Shown here: positions 27,269 to 37,900 of the stretch, one piece after another | Layout: the number at the start of each line of letters is the position of its first letter | How positions within the stretch are numbered: position 1 is the stretch's first letter | Assembly: GCF_015234585.1 (NCBI RefSeq) | Contig: NZ_JADFCM010000011.1 | Location: 21,001 to 85,000, forward strand | Direction: 5' to 3' | Source of the DNA: Pseudalkalibacillus hwajinpoensis | GTDB lineage: Bacteria > Bacillota > Bacilli > Bacillales > Guptibacillaceae | Length of the DNA: 64,000 nt | Program-made: the position numbers and the translations under genes | The notes under the pieces: model-generated | Told to the model about the DNA's origin: nothing | What the model saw: the letters and a program-made list of their open reading frames with translations, nothing else | Database searches by the model: none

Positions 27269-27320
27269 GCTTTATTTGGGAATAAATAATTTTTCTCCTT
27301 CTTTTGGTTACATATTGGCA

Positions 27321-27350
27321 GTATAGCGATGGCTTTCGATCCTCACACTA
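27321..27350 (+). promoter_or_regulatory. Sigma-G promoter of sspF
   Basis: GTATA at 27321-27325, an 18-bp spacer and CACACTA at 27344-27350, one mismatch from the sigma-G -10 CATnHTA. It lies 34 bp before sspF. Confidence 0.7.
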
Positions 27351-27384
27351 AGAGTGTTACAGGATAGAAAGGAGCTTGATTCGC

Positions 27385-27567
27385 ATGGCAAGACGTAAAG
27401 GGATTATGTCTGATCAATTGAAAGAAGAAATTGCGAAAGAGCTTGGTTTTTATGATACGGTTCAGAAAGAAGGTTGGGGAGGAATAAAAGCTCGCGATGC
27501 AGGTAACATCGTGAAGCGTGCTATTCAACTAGCTGAGGAGCAACTTGCAAACCAACCAAAACACTGA
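27385..27567 (+). CDS. sspF: Small acid-soluble spore protein, SspF type
   Basis: Alpha/beta-type small spore protein of the SspF branch, 60 aa, made in the forespore. It has the family features: [20 protein letters not shown], the [12 protein letters not shown] core, and an IQLAEEQL tail. The ATG at 27385 follows AAAGGAGC by about 10 bp; a TTG at 27376 is too close to that site. Has its own sigma-G promoter and terminator. Confidence 0.95.
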   Translation: MARRKGIMSDQLKEEIAKELGFYDTVQKEGWGGIKARDAGNIVKRAIQLAEEQLANQPKH

Positions 27568-27581
27568 ACCCTGTGACGATT

Positions 27582-27613
27582 GAACTCTGACTAATAGTCA
27601 GGGTTCTTTTTTT
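27582..27613 (+). terminator. Terminator after sspF
   Basis: GAACTCTGACT pairs with AGTCAGGGTTC around AAT, followed by T run. Confidence 0.9.
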
Positions 27614-27741
27614 GTTGCAGAGAAGTTAAACTCTTCCGTGGTTGCATCCTATTCCGTTTCTTTCTTTTAGGCTTGTTGTGTTACAATAATTCACAGTAAG
27701 TTAAAATGTCGAACGGTAGGACGAAAATGTAGGTGAACGAG

Positions 27742-28611
27742 ATGAAAAGAAAACTGAGTGTGAAAGCACCGGCGAAAATAAATTTAGCACTCGATGTGCT
27801 TCATAAACGACCTGATGGCTTTCATGAAGTAGAAATGGTTATGACGAATGTCGATCTTGCAGATCGACTTGAGTTAACGGAATTGAGACGAAATGAAATC
27901 GTTATTGAATCAACAAGCGGTTTTGTTCCAGACGATCAAAGGAATTTAGCTTTTCAAGCTGCAGCATTATTAAAGAAAAAGTTCAACATTCGGCAGGGTT
28001 TATCGATCAAGATTGATAAGCAAATTCCAGTTGCTGCTGGTCTTGCTGGAGGAAGCAGTGATGCTGCCGCGGCATTACGAGGACTTAATGAGCTTTGGCA
28101 ATTAGGTTTAACTTATGATGAGCTTGCTAATATTGGTTCTGAGATAGGGTCAGACGTTGCGTTTTGTGTATATGGTGGCACTGCTCTTGCAAAAGGACGT
28201 GGAGAAATTATTCAGCCAATGGATGCACCACCTCCTTGTTGGGTGATTCTTGCTAAGCCTTCTATTGGGGTATCGACAGCAGATGTATATCGACGCCTTA
28301 GAACAGCAGAGATGAACCATCCAGACGTAAGAGGAATGATGCAAGCAATAGAGGAAAAAAATTATGAAGCGATATGTCAGCGCCTTGGTAATGTTCTCGA
28401 GGATGTTACATTGAAACTTCATCCTGAAGTACGTCAAATTAAAGAAAAGATGGAAAGCCTCGGAGCAGACGGTGTGCTAATGAGTGGCAGTGGGCCAACC
28501 GTCTTTGGTCTTACGCGACATGAATCGCGCATGCAACGAATTTATAACGGTTTAAGAGGTTTCTGTGGTCAAGTTTATGCGGTACGTCTATTAGGTGAGA
28601 AGAACCCTTGA
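27742..28611 (+). CDS. ispE: 4-diphosphocytidyl-2-C-methyl-D-erythritol kinase
   Basis: GHMP-family kinase of the MEP isoprenoid pathway, phosphorylating CDP-ME at the 2-hydroxyl. The 289-aa protein begins with [13 protein letters not shown], has the glycine-rich phosphate loop [16 protein letters not shown] (about 97-112) and the C-terminal [10 protein letters not shown] motif. I chose the ATG at 27742, 5 bp after AGGTGA; a GTG at 27733 overlaps that site. It ends 62 bp before purR, from which it is separated by a PurBox-bearing promoter. Confidence 0.95.
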   Translation: MKRKLSVKAPAKINLALDVLHKRPDGFHEVEMVMTNVDLADRLELTELRRNEIVIESTSGFVPDDQRNLAFQAAALLKKKFNIRQGLSIKIDKQIPVAAGLAGGSSDAAAALRGLNELWQLGLTYDELANIGSEIGSDVAFCVYGGTALAKGRGEIIQPMDAPPPCWVILAKPSIGVSTADVYRRLRTAEMNHPDVRGMMQAIEEKNYEAICQRLGNVLEDVTLKLHPEVRQIKEKMESLGADGVLMSGSGPTVFGLTRHESRMQRIYNGLRGFCGQVYAVRLLGEKNP

Positions 28612-28637
28612 ATAAATCCGTACATTAGTGATATATT
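28608..28637 (+). promoter_or_regulatory. purR promoter
   Basis: TTGAAT at 28608-28613, 18-bp spacer and TATATT at 28632-28637. PurBox 1 occupies most of the spacer. Confidence 0.6.
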
Positions 28638-28657
28638 ATGATTAATTATTCGGATTT
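28614..28657 (+). promoter_or_regulatory. Pair of inverted PurBoxes
   Basis: AAATCCGTACATT at 28614-28626 and, inverted, ATTATTCGGATTT at 28645-28657. Each has one mismatch to the AWWWCCGAACWWT consensus, and they are separated by 18 bp. This is the spacing PurR needs, so purR is probably autoregulated. Confidence 0.7.
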
Positions 28658-28672
28658 TTTGGAGGTTCTTCT

Positions 28673-29527
28673 ATGAAGATGAAACGAAGTTCTCGGCTAG
28701 TGGATATGACAAGGTATTTATTAGAGCATCCACACCGGTTAGTTTCACTAACTTATTTCTCAGAGCGATACGGGGCGGCTAAATCATCTATAAGTGAGGA
28801 TTTGGTCATCATTAAAGAGAATTTTGAACAACAGGGTGTTGGATCGTTATTAACCGTTCCAGGTGCAGCTGGAGGCGTAAGATACATGCCCCTTATTAGT
28901 GAAGAAGAAGCAGATCGTGTGGTTGGCGAACTATGCGATTTTCTAGAAAGTCCTGATCGTCTTCTTCCGGGTGGTTATTTGTATTTAACAGATATCCTCG
29001 GTAATCCGGAAATTATGAATCAGGTTGGCCGCTTATTTGCGTCTGTTTTCGCTGATCGTAAAATTGATTGTGTGATGACTGTTGCTACGAAAGGAATCCC
29101 CCTTGCGTATGCTGCTGCAAGTCATCTTAACGTTCCGGTTGTCATTGTTAGACGCGATAGCAAGGTCACTGAAGGCTCAACAGTAAGTATTAACTATGTA
29201 TCAGGATCGTCAAAACGAATTCAAACAATGGCGCTTGCTCGTCGAAGTTTGAAACCAGGAGCGAACGTTTTGATTGTAGATGATTTCATGAAGGCTGGTG
29301 GAACAATTCAAGGAATGGTTAATTTGCTTGAAGAATTTCAAGCAGACGTTGCTGGAATTGGAGTGCTTGTTGAGGCTGAGGGTGAAGGCGAAGAACGACT
29401 AGTTGAAGAGTACGTATCTATGATGAACCTTGGTGGAGTCGATATGAAAGAGCGATCGATTCAGGTTGCGCCAGGGAATTACAAGAAATTTCTTACGCCA
29501 TTAACAGAAGGAGTGGAGAACGAATGA
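28673..29527 (+). CDS. purR: Purine operon repressor PurR
   Basis: PRPP-responsive repressor of purine synthesis and transport genes. The 284-aa protein has an N-terminal winged helix (about 1-74) and a PRTase-like C-terminal domain with the PRPP loop [12 protein letters not shown] (about 202-213). GGAGGTTCTTCT precedes the ATG. Overlaps ridA by 4 bp. PRPP, the ligand that relieves repression, is made by the product of prs 3 kb downstream. Confidence 0.96.
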   Translation: MKMKRSSRLVDMTRYLLEHPHRLVSLTYFSERYGAAKSSISEDLVIIKENFEQQGVGSLLTVPGAAGGVRYMPLISEEEADRVVGELCDFLESPDRLLPGGYLYLTDILGNPEIMNQVGRLFASVFADRKIDCVMTVATKGIPLAYAAASHLNVPVVIVRRDSKVTEGSTVSINYVSGSSKRIQTMALARRSLKPGANVLIVDDFMKAGGTIQGMVNLLEEFQADVAGIGVLVEAEGEGEERLVEEYVSMMNLGGVDMKERSIQVAPGNYKKFLTPLTEGVENE

Positions 29528-29898
29528 AGACAGTCTATACGAAATCAGCACCAGAAGCGATTGGCCCCTATTCACAAGGAATGATCGTGAACAACATCTT
29601 TTATAGCTCTGGCCAAATTCCGCTTAAAGCAGATGGAACGCTCATTGATGGAGCGATAGAAGACCAGACTCATCAAGTATTTCAAAATGTGAAAGCTGTT
29701 CTAGAAGCTGCCGGATCTTCACTCGAGAATGTCGTAAAAACTACAGTTTATATTAAAGACATGAACCAGTTTAGCGCGATCAATGAAATCTATGGTGAAT
29801 ATTTCAATGCACATAAACCCGCAAGATCTTGTGTTGAAGTTGCGCGTCTTCCAAAAGATGCCCTTATCGAAATAGAAGTAATTGCCCTAGTAGGCTAA
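29524..29898 (+). CDS. ridA: Enamine/imine deaminase RidA (YabJ)
   Basis: Hydrolyses reactive 2-aminoacrylate and related imines. The 124-aa protein has the YjgF/RidA signature: IGPYSQG, the GQIPL loop and the conserved [18 protein letters not shown] with the catalytic arginine. Its ATG overlaps the purR stop (ATGA). In B. subtilis yabJ is needed with purR for purine repression. Confidence 0.96.
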   Translation: MKTVYTKSAPEAIGPYSQGMIVNNIFYSSGQIPLKADGTLIDGAIEDQTHQVFQNVKAVLEAAGSSLENVVKTTVYIKDMNQFSAINEIYGEYFNAHKPARSCVEVARLPKDALIEIEVIALVG

Positions 29899-29905
29899 TC
29901 AATTG

Positions 29906-29934
29906 AACCCACTCATCCGCTGAGTGGGTTTTTT
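29906..29934 (+). terminator. Terminator after ridA
   Basis: AACCCACTCA pairs with TGAGTGGGTT, followed by T run. Confidence 0.9.
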
Positions 29935-30086
29935 ATTTATGAAACTTTTTTCTGACTTATTTAAGTTTTTGGAGTGAATGTCACTAAGGTGATTAATTTA
30001 GCTTGTTTCAGTCGATTTTTTATTCTGGAATAGAATCTTAGGATGAAAGCAACTAAATTTTTATAACATTTTTTATATTTAGAAGA

Positions 30087-30111
30087 AGGAATTAATAACT
30101 AGAAGTTGAAT
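30087..30111 (+). promoter_or_regulatory. Sigma-H promoter of spoVG
   Basis: AGGAATT at 30087-30093, 11 bp, then GTT-GAAT with GAAT at 30108-30111: a full match to the sigma-H pattern AGGAWWW-N11-RNNGAAT. The AT-rich region before it (29935-30086) is where AbrB binds in B. subtilis. Confidence 0.8.
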
Positions 30112-30156
30112 AGTGCATATATGCTCTAATTAATGGAAAAAGGTGGTGCACTCAAG

Positions 30157-30447
30157 TTGGAAATTACAGATGTTCGCCTACGTCGTGTGAATACGGAAGG
30201 ACGCATGCGCGCAATCGCTTCCATCACAATGGATCATGAATTCGTCGTTCATGATATTCGCGTCATTGATGGGAATAACGGCATGTTTGTAGCGATGCCA
30301 AGCAAAAGAACTCCAGATGGAGAGTTTCGCGATATCGCTCATCCAATTTCCTCGAATACAAGGGAAAAGATTCAAACAGCTGTGTTAGCTGAATATCACC
30401 GTGTTGGTGAAATGGAAGCTGCTTATGAGGAAGCTGGAGCTTCCTAA
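30157..30447 (+). CDS. spoVG: Septation/RNA-binding regulator SpoVG
   Basis: Nucleic-acid-binding protein affecting septation and cortex formation. The 96-aa chain starts [19 protein letters not shown] and has the highly conserved [14 protein letters not shown] and [18 protein letters not shown] chose a TTG at 30157, about 8 bp after AAAGGTGGTG, because the protein then matches the family start; the ATG at 30133 lies before the ribosome binding site. Own sigma-H promoter and terminator. Confidence 0.95.
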   Translation: MEITDVRLRRVNTEGRMRAIASITMDHEFVVHDIRVIDGNNGMFVAMPSKRTPDGEFRDIAHPISSNTREKIQTAVLAEYHRVGEMEAAYEEAGAS

Positions 30448-30452
30448 TCGTA

Positions 30453-30483
30453 AAAGTCTGGTCAACTGACCGGGCTTTTTTAT
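30453..30483 (+). terminator. Terminator after spoVG
   Basis: AAGTCTGGTCA pairs with TGACCGGGCTT, followed by T run. Confidence 0.88.
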
Positions 30484-30637
30484 TTGACCAGAAATTTAGC
30501 TCCATTTAGAAAAAAGTCATAGACCTTTCTTTTCCAACTTTTTATATGCTGAGGATTTGGGGAACTTCCTTGAAAATGAGGGGTTTTTGAGATATAGTCA
30601 AAGTGGAAAAATAGGATACAATGGAGGAACCATATAC

Positions 30638-32005
30638 ATGAATAGATTTGCAGTTGTGCTAGCAGCAGGTCAGGGAACACGGATGAAATCAAAGCTTTAT
30701 AAAGTGCTTCACCCCGTTTGTGGGAAGCCTATGGTAGAGCATGTTGTTGATCAACTTGATGAACTTAAGCTCCAAAACATTGTAACTGTCGTCGGTCACG
30801 GCGCTGAAAAGGTTCGTGACCAGCTTGGTAGTCGAGTGAATTATGTCCTCCAGGAAGAACAGCTTGGTACAGCGCATGCTGTGATGAAGACTCAAGACAC
30901 CCTATCCGATAAGGATGGCGTCACCCTTGTCGTATGTGGAGATACCCCTTTAATTACGAAAGAAACAATGGATGCACTATTGACTTATCATGAAGATCAG
31001 GGTGCAAAAGCCACGATTCTAACAGCAGATGCGGATAATCCATTTGGATACGGTCGAATTATCCGGGATGAGAATGGAAGTGTTCAACGAATTGTCGAAC
31101 AGAAAGACGCAAGTGAAGCTGAGCAGAAAGTAACGGAAATTAACACAGGTACATACTGTTTTGATAACAAAACCCTTTTTGAGACGCTTCAGCTCGTTAA
31201 GAATGAAAATGCTCAGGGAGAGTATTATCTTCCAGATGTTGTTGAAATTCTTCAAAAGCAAGGTGAGGTCGTAAGCGCCTATCAAACAGCAGATTTTGAT
31301 GAAACAATGGGCGTAAATGATCGAGTCGCGCTTTCAAAAGCTGAAATTGCGATGAAAAAACGAATTAATGAGAAACATATGCGTAATGGCGTTACGTTAA
31401 TTGATCCCAATCAAACATATATTTCTTCAGAAGCAGTGATTGGTCAAGATACTGTTATCTATCCAGGAACCACTATAACTGGCAGAACCACTATTGGTAA
31501 TGAAGCTAAGATCGGCCCTAACTCTGAAATTAAGGATAGTAAAGTTGGAGATAAGAGCGTTGTGAAACAATCGGTTATTCATGATAGCGAAGTGGGAAAT
31601 GCTGTCAATATTGGTCCTTTCGCACACGTTCGTCCAGCTTCACAAATTGGGAACGAAGTGAAGATTGGAAACTTCGTTGAAGTAAAGAAATCCGTTATGG
31701 GTGATGGTAGCAAAGCTTCCCACCTAAGCTATGTTGGCGACGCTGAAATTGGTAAAGATGTGAATCTTGGCTGTGGTTCTATTACAGTAAATTATGATGG
31801 TAAGAAAAAGTACCTAACAAAAGTTGAAGATGGCGCGTTCATTGGATGTAATGTGAATTTGATTGCCCCTGTAACGGTAGGTAAAGGTGCAACTGTTGCT
31901 GCTGGATCGACGATCACAGATGATGTTCCTGAACAGGCGCTATCAATTGCTCGTTCTCGTCAGACGAATAAAGAAGACTACGCAACGAAAAAGAAGGATA
32001 GTTAA
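30638..32005 (+). CDS. glmU: Bifunctional GlcN-1-P acetyltransferase / GlcNAc-1-P uridyltransferase
   Basis: Makes UDP-GlcNAc for peptidoglycan and teichoic acid. The 455-aa protein has the N-terminal pyrophosphorylase domain ([20 protein letters not shown]) and the C-terminal left-handed beta-helix of hexapeptide repeats (about 250-430) with acetyltransferase residues in HVRPAS and NYDG. I chose the ATG at 30638, preceded by ATGGAGGAACC, over the ATG at 30557 which has no ribosome binding site. Confidence 0.97.
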   Translation: MNRFAVVLAAGQGTRMKSKLYKVLHPVCGKPMVEHVVDQLDELKLQNIVTVVGHGAEKVRDQLGSRVNYVLQEEQLGTAHAVMKTQDTLSDKDGVTLVVCGDTPLITKETMDALLTYHEDQGAKATILTADADNPFGYGRIIRDENGSVQRIVEQKDASEAEQKVTEINTGTYCFDNKTLFETLQLVKNENAQGEYYLPDVVEILQKQGEVVSAYQTADFDETMGVNDRVALSKAEIAMKKRINEKHMRNGVTLIDPNQTYISSEAVIGQDTVIYPGTTITGRTTIGNEAKIGPNSEIKDSKVGDKSVVKQSVIHDSEVGNAVNIGPFAHVRPASQIGNEVKIGNFVEVKKSVMGDGSKASHLSYVGDAEIGKDVNLGCGSITVNYDGKKKYLTKVEDGAFIGCNVNLIAPVTVGKGATVAAGSTITDDVPEQALSIARSRQTNKEDYATKKKDS

Positions 32006-32119
32006 TTTTAAGAAGATAAGAAAGCTTGAACTCTTGGTGTCTTACTACAATGCATAATCGTTTTGAAGTGATTAAGACGCTCGCGCTTTTCTTACTAATT
32101 AATGGAGGGGTACCGGCCA

Positions 32120-33070
32120 ATGGCTAATTATTTAGATCCAAACTTGAAAGTGTTTAGTTTAAACTCGAATCCTGATCTTGCAGAAGAGATCGTAGAACAT
32201 ATTGGTGTTCCGATGGGGAAATGTTCTGTTGTTCGCTTTAGCGATGGGGAAATTCAGATTAACATTGAAGAGAGTATTCGTGGGTGTGACGTTTACGTTA
32301 TCCAATCAACTTGTGCTCCAGTAAACGAAAACATTATGGAGCTTCTTATCATGATTGATGCGCTAAAGAGAGCCTCAGCTAAAACAATTAATATTGTACT
32401 CCCTTATTATGGATATGCACGTCAGGATCGTAAAGCAAGGTCTCGTGAACCCATTACGGCGAAGTTAGTTGCAAACTTACTTGAAGTTGCTGGAGTAACT
32501 CGACTCATTACACTCGATCTTCATGCTTCTCAGATTCAAGGATTCTTTGACATTCCTGTTGATCAATTAATGGGGGTTCCGACTCTCGCTAAACACTTTG
32601 AAGAAAAGAACCTTGAAGATATTGTTGTCGTATCTCCAGACCATGGCGGTGTAACTCGTGCTCGCAAGCTTGCTGAGCGACTGAAGGCACCAATTGCTAT
32701 TATTGATAAGCGTCGTCCACGTCCAAACGTAGCAGAGGTCATGAATATTGTAGGTAATATTGAAGGGAAAACGGCAATCATTATTGACGACATTATTGAT
32801 ACGGCCGGTACAATTACCTTAGCAGCCAATGCATTGATCGAAAATGGAGCGACAGAAGTCTTTGCATGCTGTACGCACCCTGTTTTATCAGGACCAGCTA
32901 TTGAACGCATCGATCAATCTAAAATTAAGGAACTTGCTATCACAAATACGATTCCGCTTCCGCATGATAAGCAAATCGATAAAATCACACAACTATCTGT
33001 TGCACCTCTTCTTGGTGAAGCAATCATCCGTGTTCATGAGCAACTTTCTGTAAGTAAATTATTTGATTAA
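32120..33070 (+). CDS. prs: Ribose-phosphate pyrophosphokinase
   Basis: Makes PRPP from ribose 5-phosphate and ATP. The 316-aa protein shows the class I PRPP synthetase features: the flexible loop [15 protein letters not shown] (about 92-106) and the PRPP-binding [12 protein letters not shown] (about 216-227). Start is the ATG at 32120, after GGAGGGG; the ATG at 32102 overlaps that site. It follows glmU by 114 bp with no terminator, so may be co-transcribed. Confidence 0.97.
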   Translation: MANYLDPNLKVFSLNSNPDLAEEIVEHIGVPMGKCSVVRFSDGEIQINIEESIRGCDVYVIQSTCAPVNENIMELLIMIDALKRASAKTINIVLPYYGYARQDRKARSREPITAKLVANLLEVAGVTRLITLDLHASQIQGFFDIPVDQLMGVPTLAKHFEEKNLEDIVVVSPDHGGVTRARKLAERLKAPIAIIDKRRPRPNVAEVMNIVGNIEGKTAIIIDDIIDTAGTITLAANALIENGATEVFACCTHPVLSGPAIERIDQSKIKELAITNTIPLPHDKQIDKITQLSVAPLLGEAIIRVHEQLSVSKLFD

Positions 33071-33079
33071 ATAAATTAT

Positions 33080-33105
33080 GTTTATTGCCTCGTGATTATG
33101 GGTAT
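33080..33105 (+). promoter_or_regulatory. Sigma-B promoter of rplY/ctc
   Basis: GTTTAT at 33080-33085, 14-bp spacer and GGGTAT at 33100-33105, close to the sigma-B consensus. ctc of B. subtilis is the classic sigma-B gene and has its promoter in the same place. Confidence 0.72.
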
Positions 33106-33146
33106 CCATATAGAAGAGTAAAACCTAATCAGGAAGGTGATTTCAA

Positions 33147-33797
33147 ATGGCAGCAACATTAAAAGCATTAGATCGTAATACGAAAAAAAGAAGTGAACTT
33201 AGAACATTACGCGAAACAGAAGAAGGTCTTCCGGCTGTTCTTTACGGTAAAGACCGCAAAAGCGCACCGGTACAGGTTGACGCTTTAGAGTTCATTAAAG
33301 TATATCGTCAGGTCGGAAAAAACGGCGTTATTGAATTGAACTTTGAAGGACAGGGCACTTACCCAGTCATGGTTTACGACATGCAAGTTGACCCAATCAA
33401 GAATCAAGTTCTTCACGTAGACTTCTATTCAGTTGACCTTAACAAGGAAGTTGAAGCAGAGGTTCCAGTTCATTTGACTGGCGAAGCTGCAGGTAGCAAA
33501 GAGGGTGGCGTTGTTCAGCAAATGCTTCACGAGATTCTCGTAAAAGCGAAGCCGAACGATTTCCCTGATAGCATCGACGTTAGTATTGCTGAACTTAACA
33601 TTGGAGACGCTATTCAAGCGGGAGATCTTCCAAAAGGAGATAAATACGAAATTCTTCTAGACGCTGAAGAGCCAATCGCTTCGATTGTTCCTCCGACGGA
33701 AGAACCTGCTGAAGACGAAGAAGAAGCTGATGAAGTGGCTGAAGAGCCACCAGCAGATCAAGAAAAAACTGATGATGAAACAACGAAAACCGAATAA
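33147..33797 (+). CDS. rplY: 50S ribosomal protein L25 / general stress protein Ctc
   Basis: 5S rRNA-binding ribosomal protein of the long (Ctc/TL5) type. The N-terminal L25 domain (about 1-90) is followed by the C-terminal beta domain (about 95-180) and a strongly acidic tail (about 185-216, rich in Glu and Asp). AGGAAGGTGA precedes the ATG. A sigma-B promoter upstream indicates stress induction. Confidence 0.95.
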   Translation: MAATLKALDRNTKKRSELRTLRETEEGLPAVLYGKDRKSAPVQVDALEFIKVYRQVGKNGVIELNFEGQGTYPVMVYDMQVDPIKNQVLHVDFYSVDLNKEVEAEVPVHLTGEAAGSKEGGVVQQMLHEILVKAKPNDFPDSIDVSIAELNIGDAIQAGDLPKGDKYEILLDAEEPIASIVPPTEEPAEDEEEADEVAEEPPADQEKTDDETTKTE

Positions 33798-33804
33798 ACT
33801 TCGA

Positions 33805-33836
33805 AGACGTAACCGAACGGGTTACGTCTTTTTTTC
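33805..33836 (+). terminator. Terminator after rplY
   Basis: AGACGTAACC pairs with GGTTACGTCT, followed by T run. Confidence 0.9.
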
Positions 33837-33918
33837 AAGATAATGAGCTAACAGGTGAATAAGTGGTCGCATTTTTGATAGGATAGAATAAAAATAATGA
33901 AAGGTAGGGCGTCAGCTG

Positions 33919-34476
33919 TTGAAATTAATTGTAGGCCTCGGTAATCCGGGGAAGAAATTTGATAATACAAGACATAATGTAGGATTCATGGCTATTGATC
34001 AGCTATCGAAAGACTTAGGCATATCTTTAGATCAAAAGAAATTTCAAGGGATCTATGGGAAAGGTATAGTAAACGGAGAAGTAGTGTACCTCTTAAAACC
34101 GCAAACATATATGAACTTGTCAGGTGAATCGGTACGTCCTTTGATGGAATACTTTAATATTGAAGTGAATGATTTGCTAGTCATTTACGATGATTTGGAC
34201 CTTCCTACTGGTAAAGTGAGAATTCGTCAAAAAGGTAGCGCCGGTGGTCACAATGGGATGAAGTCGATTATCACGCACATTCATACTCAAGATTTTAAGA
34301 GAGTGCGGATAGGAATTGATCGATCTGCCAGACAGTCCGTTATTGACTACGTTCTAAAGCCATTCTCTAAAGAAGAGGCAGAGCCAATTCAGCTTGCCAT
34401 TGAACAGACGGTCAAAGCTTGTGAAGCATGGACAACGACGTCGTTCCCAGAAGTAATGAATCAATATAACACGTGA
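33919..34476 (+). CDS. pth: Peptidyl-tRNA hydrolase
   Basis: Releases tRNA from peptidyl-tRNA that dropped off ribosomes. The 185-aa protein has GLGNPGKKFDNTRHNVGF with the catalytic His (about residue 19), the PQTYMNLSG motif, and GSAGGHNGMKS. The start is TTG at 33919, preceded by AAGGTAGGG. A sigma-G promoter for fin begins at its last codon. Confidence 0.96.
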   Translation: MKLIVGLGNPGKKFDNTRHNVGFMAIDQLSKDLGISLDQKKFQGIYGKGIVNGEVVYLLKPQTYMNLSGESVRPLMEYFNIEVNDLLVIYDDLDLPTGKVRIRQKGSAGGHNGMKSIITHIHTQDFKRVRIGIDRSARQSVIDYVLKPFSKEEAEPIQLAIEQTVKACEAWTTTSFPEVMNQYNT

Positions 34477-34504
34477 ATATCCTTCTATTCTCCCGTCCAT
34501 ACTA
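34475..34504 (+). promoter_or_regulatory. Sigma-G (or F) promoter of fin
   Basis: GAATA at 34475-34479, an 18-bp spacer and CATACTA at 34498-34504: a full match to the sigma-G pattern GHATR-N18-CATnHTA. It overlaps the pth stop codon. Confidence 0.75.
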
Positions 34505-34533
34505 GTAAAAGTTAGGAACAGGGAGGATCTGTT

Positions 34534-34764
34534 ATGGATATTCATTACGTATGTCGTCACTGTAGAGCTGAGATTGGAAGACTGTCACAGATAAATCACA
34601 CAGCTGATGAACTCGGATTTCAGCAGCTCACTGAAGAGGAGCGGCAAGCAATGGTTCATTACCACCACGATGGTACAATTGAAGTGAAAGCCATTTGTGA
34701 AGATTGTCATGAAGCTATGGAGCGTACGCCTTCTTTTCATGAGCTTGATACATTTATTCAGTAA
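34534..34764 (+). CDS. fin: Anti-sigma-F factor Fin (YabK)
   Basis: Small zinc protein that shuts off sigma-F and allows the switch to sigma-G in the forespore. The 76-aa protein has two zinc-binding pairs, CRHC (about 8-11) and CEDC (about 54-57). GGGAGGATCTGTT precedes the ATG. The good sigma-G-type promoter just upstream fits the forespore role. Confidence 0.93.
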   Translation: MDIHYVCRHCRAEIGRLSQINHTADELGFQQLTEEERQAMVHYHHDGTIEVKAICEDCHEAMERTPSFHELDTFIQ

Positions 34765-34767
34765 GAA

Positions 34768-34795
34768 GCTTTGGGAGTTCGTCCAAAGCATTTTT
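34768..34795 (+). terminator. Terminator after fin
   Basis: GCTTTGG pairs with CCAAAGC, followed by ATTTTT. Confidence 0.8.
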
Positions 34796-34853
34796 GCGTT
34801 AACAGAATGATTATAAACATTAGTTTGTGTTATAGAATATAAATTTAAGAGAA

Positions 34854-34969
34854 GTCTAGCTTCAGTGCCAGGTCCCTTGGGCTGCTTCGCCTTTTTCAAA
34901 ACAATCAAGATCTGTTTTGACTAATTGGTGGAAGCGCTTCTTGGGACTACATGTGCGCTTGCGCTTTTC
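34854..34969. repeat. REP-like dispersed element of Bacillaceae
   Basis: The stretch starts GTCTAGCTTCAGTGCC and ends GTGCGCTTGCGCTTTTC, enclosing GCTGCTTCGCC and GAAGCGCTTC. From memory, elements of the form GTCTAGCTnCAGnGCC ... GCGCTTnTC are scattered through Bacillus and Geobacillus genomes in non-coding gaps. The copy number here cannot be seen from one window. It fills the gap between fin and mfd. Confidence 0.5.
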
Positions 34970-34996
34970 AGAGTGAGAGGGGAGAATAACCTACCG

Positions 34997-37900
34997 ATGT
35001 TAGGCTTAAGAGAATATTTTAGTAAGGGCGATGAATTCCAATCCGTTTTTACCGGGGTGAAAGAGGGTCTTAAAGAACAACTTGTTGCAGGGCTAGCTGG
35101 TTCTGCTCGGATGTTCCTAATGGCTTCTCTCTATCATGAAACAAAGCGCCCCCAGCTGATTATTACCCATAATTTATATCAAGCTCAAAAGCTATATGAA
35201 GACATGTGTGAGCTTGTTTCACCAGACGAAGTTTACTTATACCCAGTTAATGAACTCATTTCTTCGGAAATCGCGATTGCTAGCCCGGAATTAAGAGGGC
35301 AGCGAATGGAAGCTTTAAATTATTGGATGAAAAATAACAATGGTATTGTGATTGCCCCGATCTCGGGAGTAAGAAGATATTTACCACCGAAGAGTATCTG
35401 GGAAAGAAGTCAGATTTCGTTTGCAGTAGGCGACGATATTCCTTTGGATGAAACACTCGCTACTTTTGTAGCGATGGGTTATGAACGAGTACCAATGGTA
35501 TCTTCACCGGGGGAGTTCAGTGTGCGTGGTGGTATCATAGATATTTATCCATTGACTGAAAATAGCCCAATACGAATTGAGTTATTTGATACTGAAGTTG
35601 ATTCGATTCGATTTTTTGACATCGAGTCTCAGCGCTCTGCTAACAAAACAGAACGAATTACGATAGGACCAGCAGACGAAGTTGTTTTATTCCCTGAGCA
35701 CTATGAAAAAGGGGCAGAACGTCTTCAAAAAGAACTTCAGAGTTCCTTAAAGAAAGTGAAGGATCAGAAAGTAAAAGAAGCAATGCATGAAAACATTACT
35801 TACGAAATTGATCAATTAAAAAGCCAGCAAAATTTTCAGGGTGTTATCAAATACATGGACTTCTATTACGATCAGCCTGCGAGTTTGCTAGACTATTTAC
35901 CCGATGATGGTCTGGTCGTTTTTGATGAAGTGAGTCGCATTCAGGAAATGTCATCTGATCTGGATAAGGAAGAAGCAGAATGGCAAACAGCTCTTCTCAA
36001 TCAAGGAGAGATTGTCTCGTCTGTTTCCCTATCGAGATCTTATGATACGTTATTCGCTAAGCCTATACACTCAACTATCTATTTATCGATTTTCTTACGA
36101 CATGTTCCCTATACAAATCCTGAGAATATCATTAATGCTTCAAGTAAAGCGATGCAAAATTTCCATGGTCAGATGAAAGTATTAAGTACTGAGATTGAAC
36201 GATGGAAGAAAAGCGGTATGGCGATTGTCTTTCTTGCAGCAACGGAAGAAAGACGTAAACGACTTGAACGTGTACTAGAGGATTATGAAATTAATGCGAT
36301 GATGGTCGAACAAGATACGCCGATCTCTCATCAGCAGCCACAGATATTAATCGGAAGTCTTAATGGTGGATTTGAACTGCCGATGCAAAAGCTAGCTGTT
36401 CTAACAGAGGCGGAAGTGTTTACGAAACAGTCGAAAAAACCGCGTCGCTCTCAAAAGATGTCTAATGCTGAGCGAATCAAGAGTTATTCAGAGCTAAAAG
36501 TAGGCGATTATATCGTTCACGTAAATCATGGGATTGGAAAGTATCTCGGTATCCGAACCCTTGAAGTGAGTGGTATTCATAAGGATTACCTGTATGTGAG
36601 CTATGCTGGTAATGACAACTTGTATGTACCAGTTGAACAAATTGATCAGGTGATGAAGTACGTTGGATCTGAAGGAAAAGAACCAAAACTATATAAGCTT
36701 GGTGGAACAGAGTGGAAGAAAGTTAAACGTAAAGTACAATCTTCCGTTGAAGATATTGCAGACGATTTAATTAAATTGTATGCAGAACGTGAAGCAAGCG
36801 TTGGCCACAGCTTTGAGAAAGATACGGAAGAGCAAAGAGAATTTGAAGCTGCCTTCCCTTATCAAGAAACAGACGACCAGCTTAGAGCCATTCAAGAAAT
36901 TAAAGAGGATATGGAAAAAACACGTCCGATGGATCGATTGCTTTGTGGAGATGTTGGTTACGGTAAGACAGAAGTCAGTATCCGTGCCGCTTTTAAAGCT
37001 ATAATGGACGGAAAGCAAGTAGCCTTGCTTGTTCCAACTACAATTCTAGCTCAGCAGCATTTTGCAACGATTCAAGAGCGTTTTGCAGATCACCCGATTA
37101 ACATTGGCTTATTAAGTCGTTTTCGCTCACGTAAAGAGCAAAATGAGACGTTAAAAGGATTGAAAAATGGGACCGTTGATATTGTTATTGGTACGCACCG
37201 TCTTTTATCAAAGGACGTCACCTATAACGAGCTTGGATTACTTATTGTGGATGAAGAACAGCGTTTTGGAGTAACACATAAAGAGAAAATTAAAAAGTTA
37301 AAAGCGAATGTCGATGTGCTTACTCTTACTGCAACGCCAATTCCACGAACGCTTCATATGTCGATGTTAGGTGTGAGGGACCTATCCGTGATCGAGACCC
37401 CGCCTGAGAATCGCTTCCCAGTTCAAACGTATGTGGTTGAATATAGCGGCACGCTTGTACGAGAGGCAATTGAAAGAGAGCTTGCTCGAGGGGGACAGGT
37501 CTATTTCCTTTATAATCGAGTGGAATCAATTGAATACATGACAGACCAAATTCGTACACTAGTTCCTGAAGCAAGAGTCAGCTTTGCACACGGTCAAATG
37601 ACTGAGACGGAGCTTGAGTCTGTGATGATTGATTTTCTTGATGGGAATTACGATGTTCTTGTAAGTACAACGATTATTGAAACAGGCGTTGATATTCCGA
37701 ATGTCAATACACTGCTCGTATATGATGGGGATAAAATGGGGCTTTCTCAGCTCTATCAACTACGTGGTCGCGTTGGGCGTTCCAACCGAGTAGCTTATGC
37801 TTATATCACTTATCAACGGGATAAGGTTTTAACCGAAGTAGCGGAAAAACGTCTTCAAGCGATTAAGGAATTTACTGAGCTAGGTTCTGGATTTAAAATT

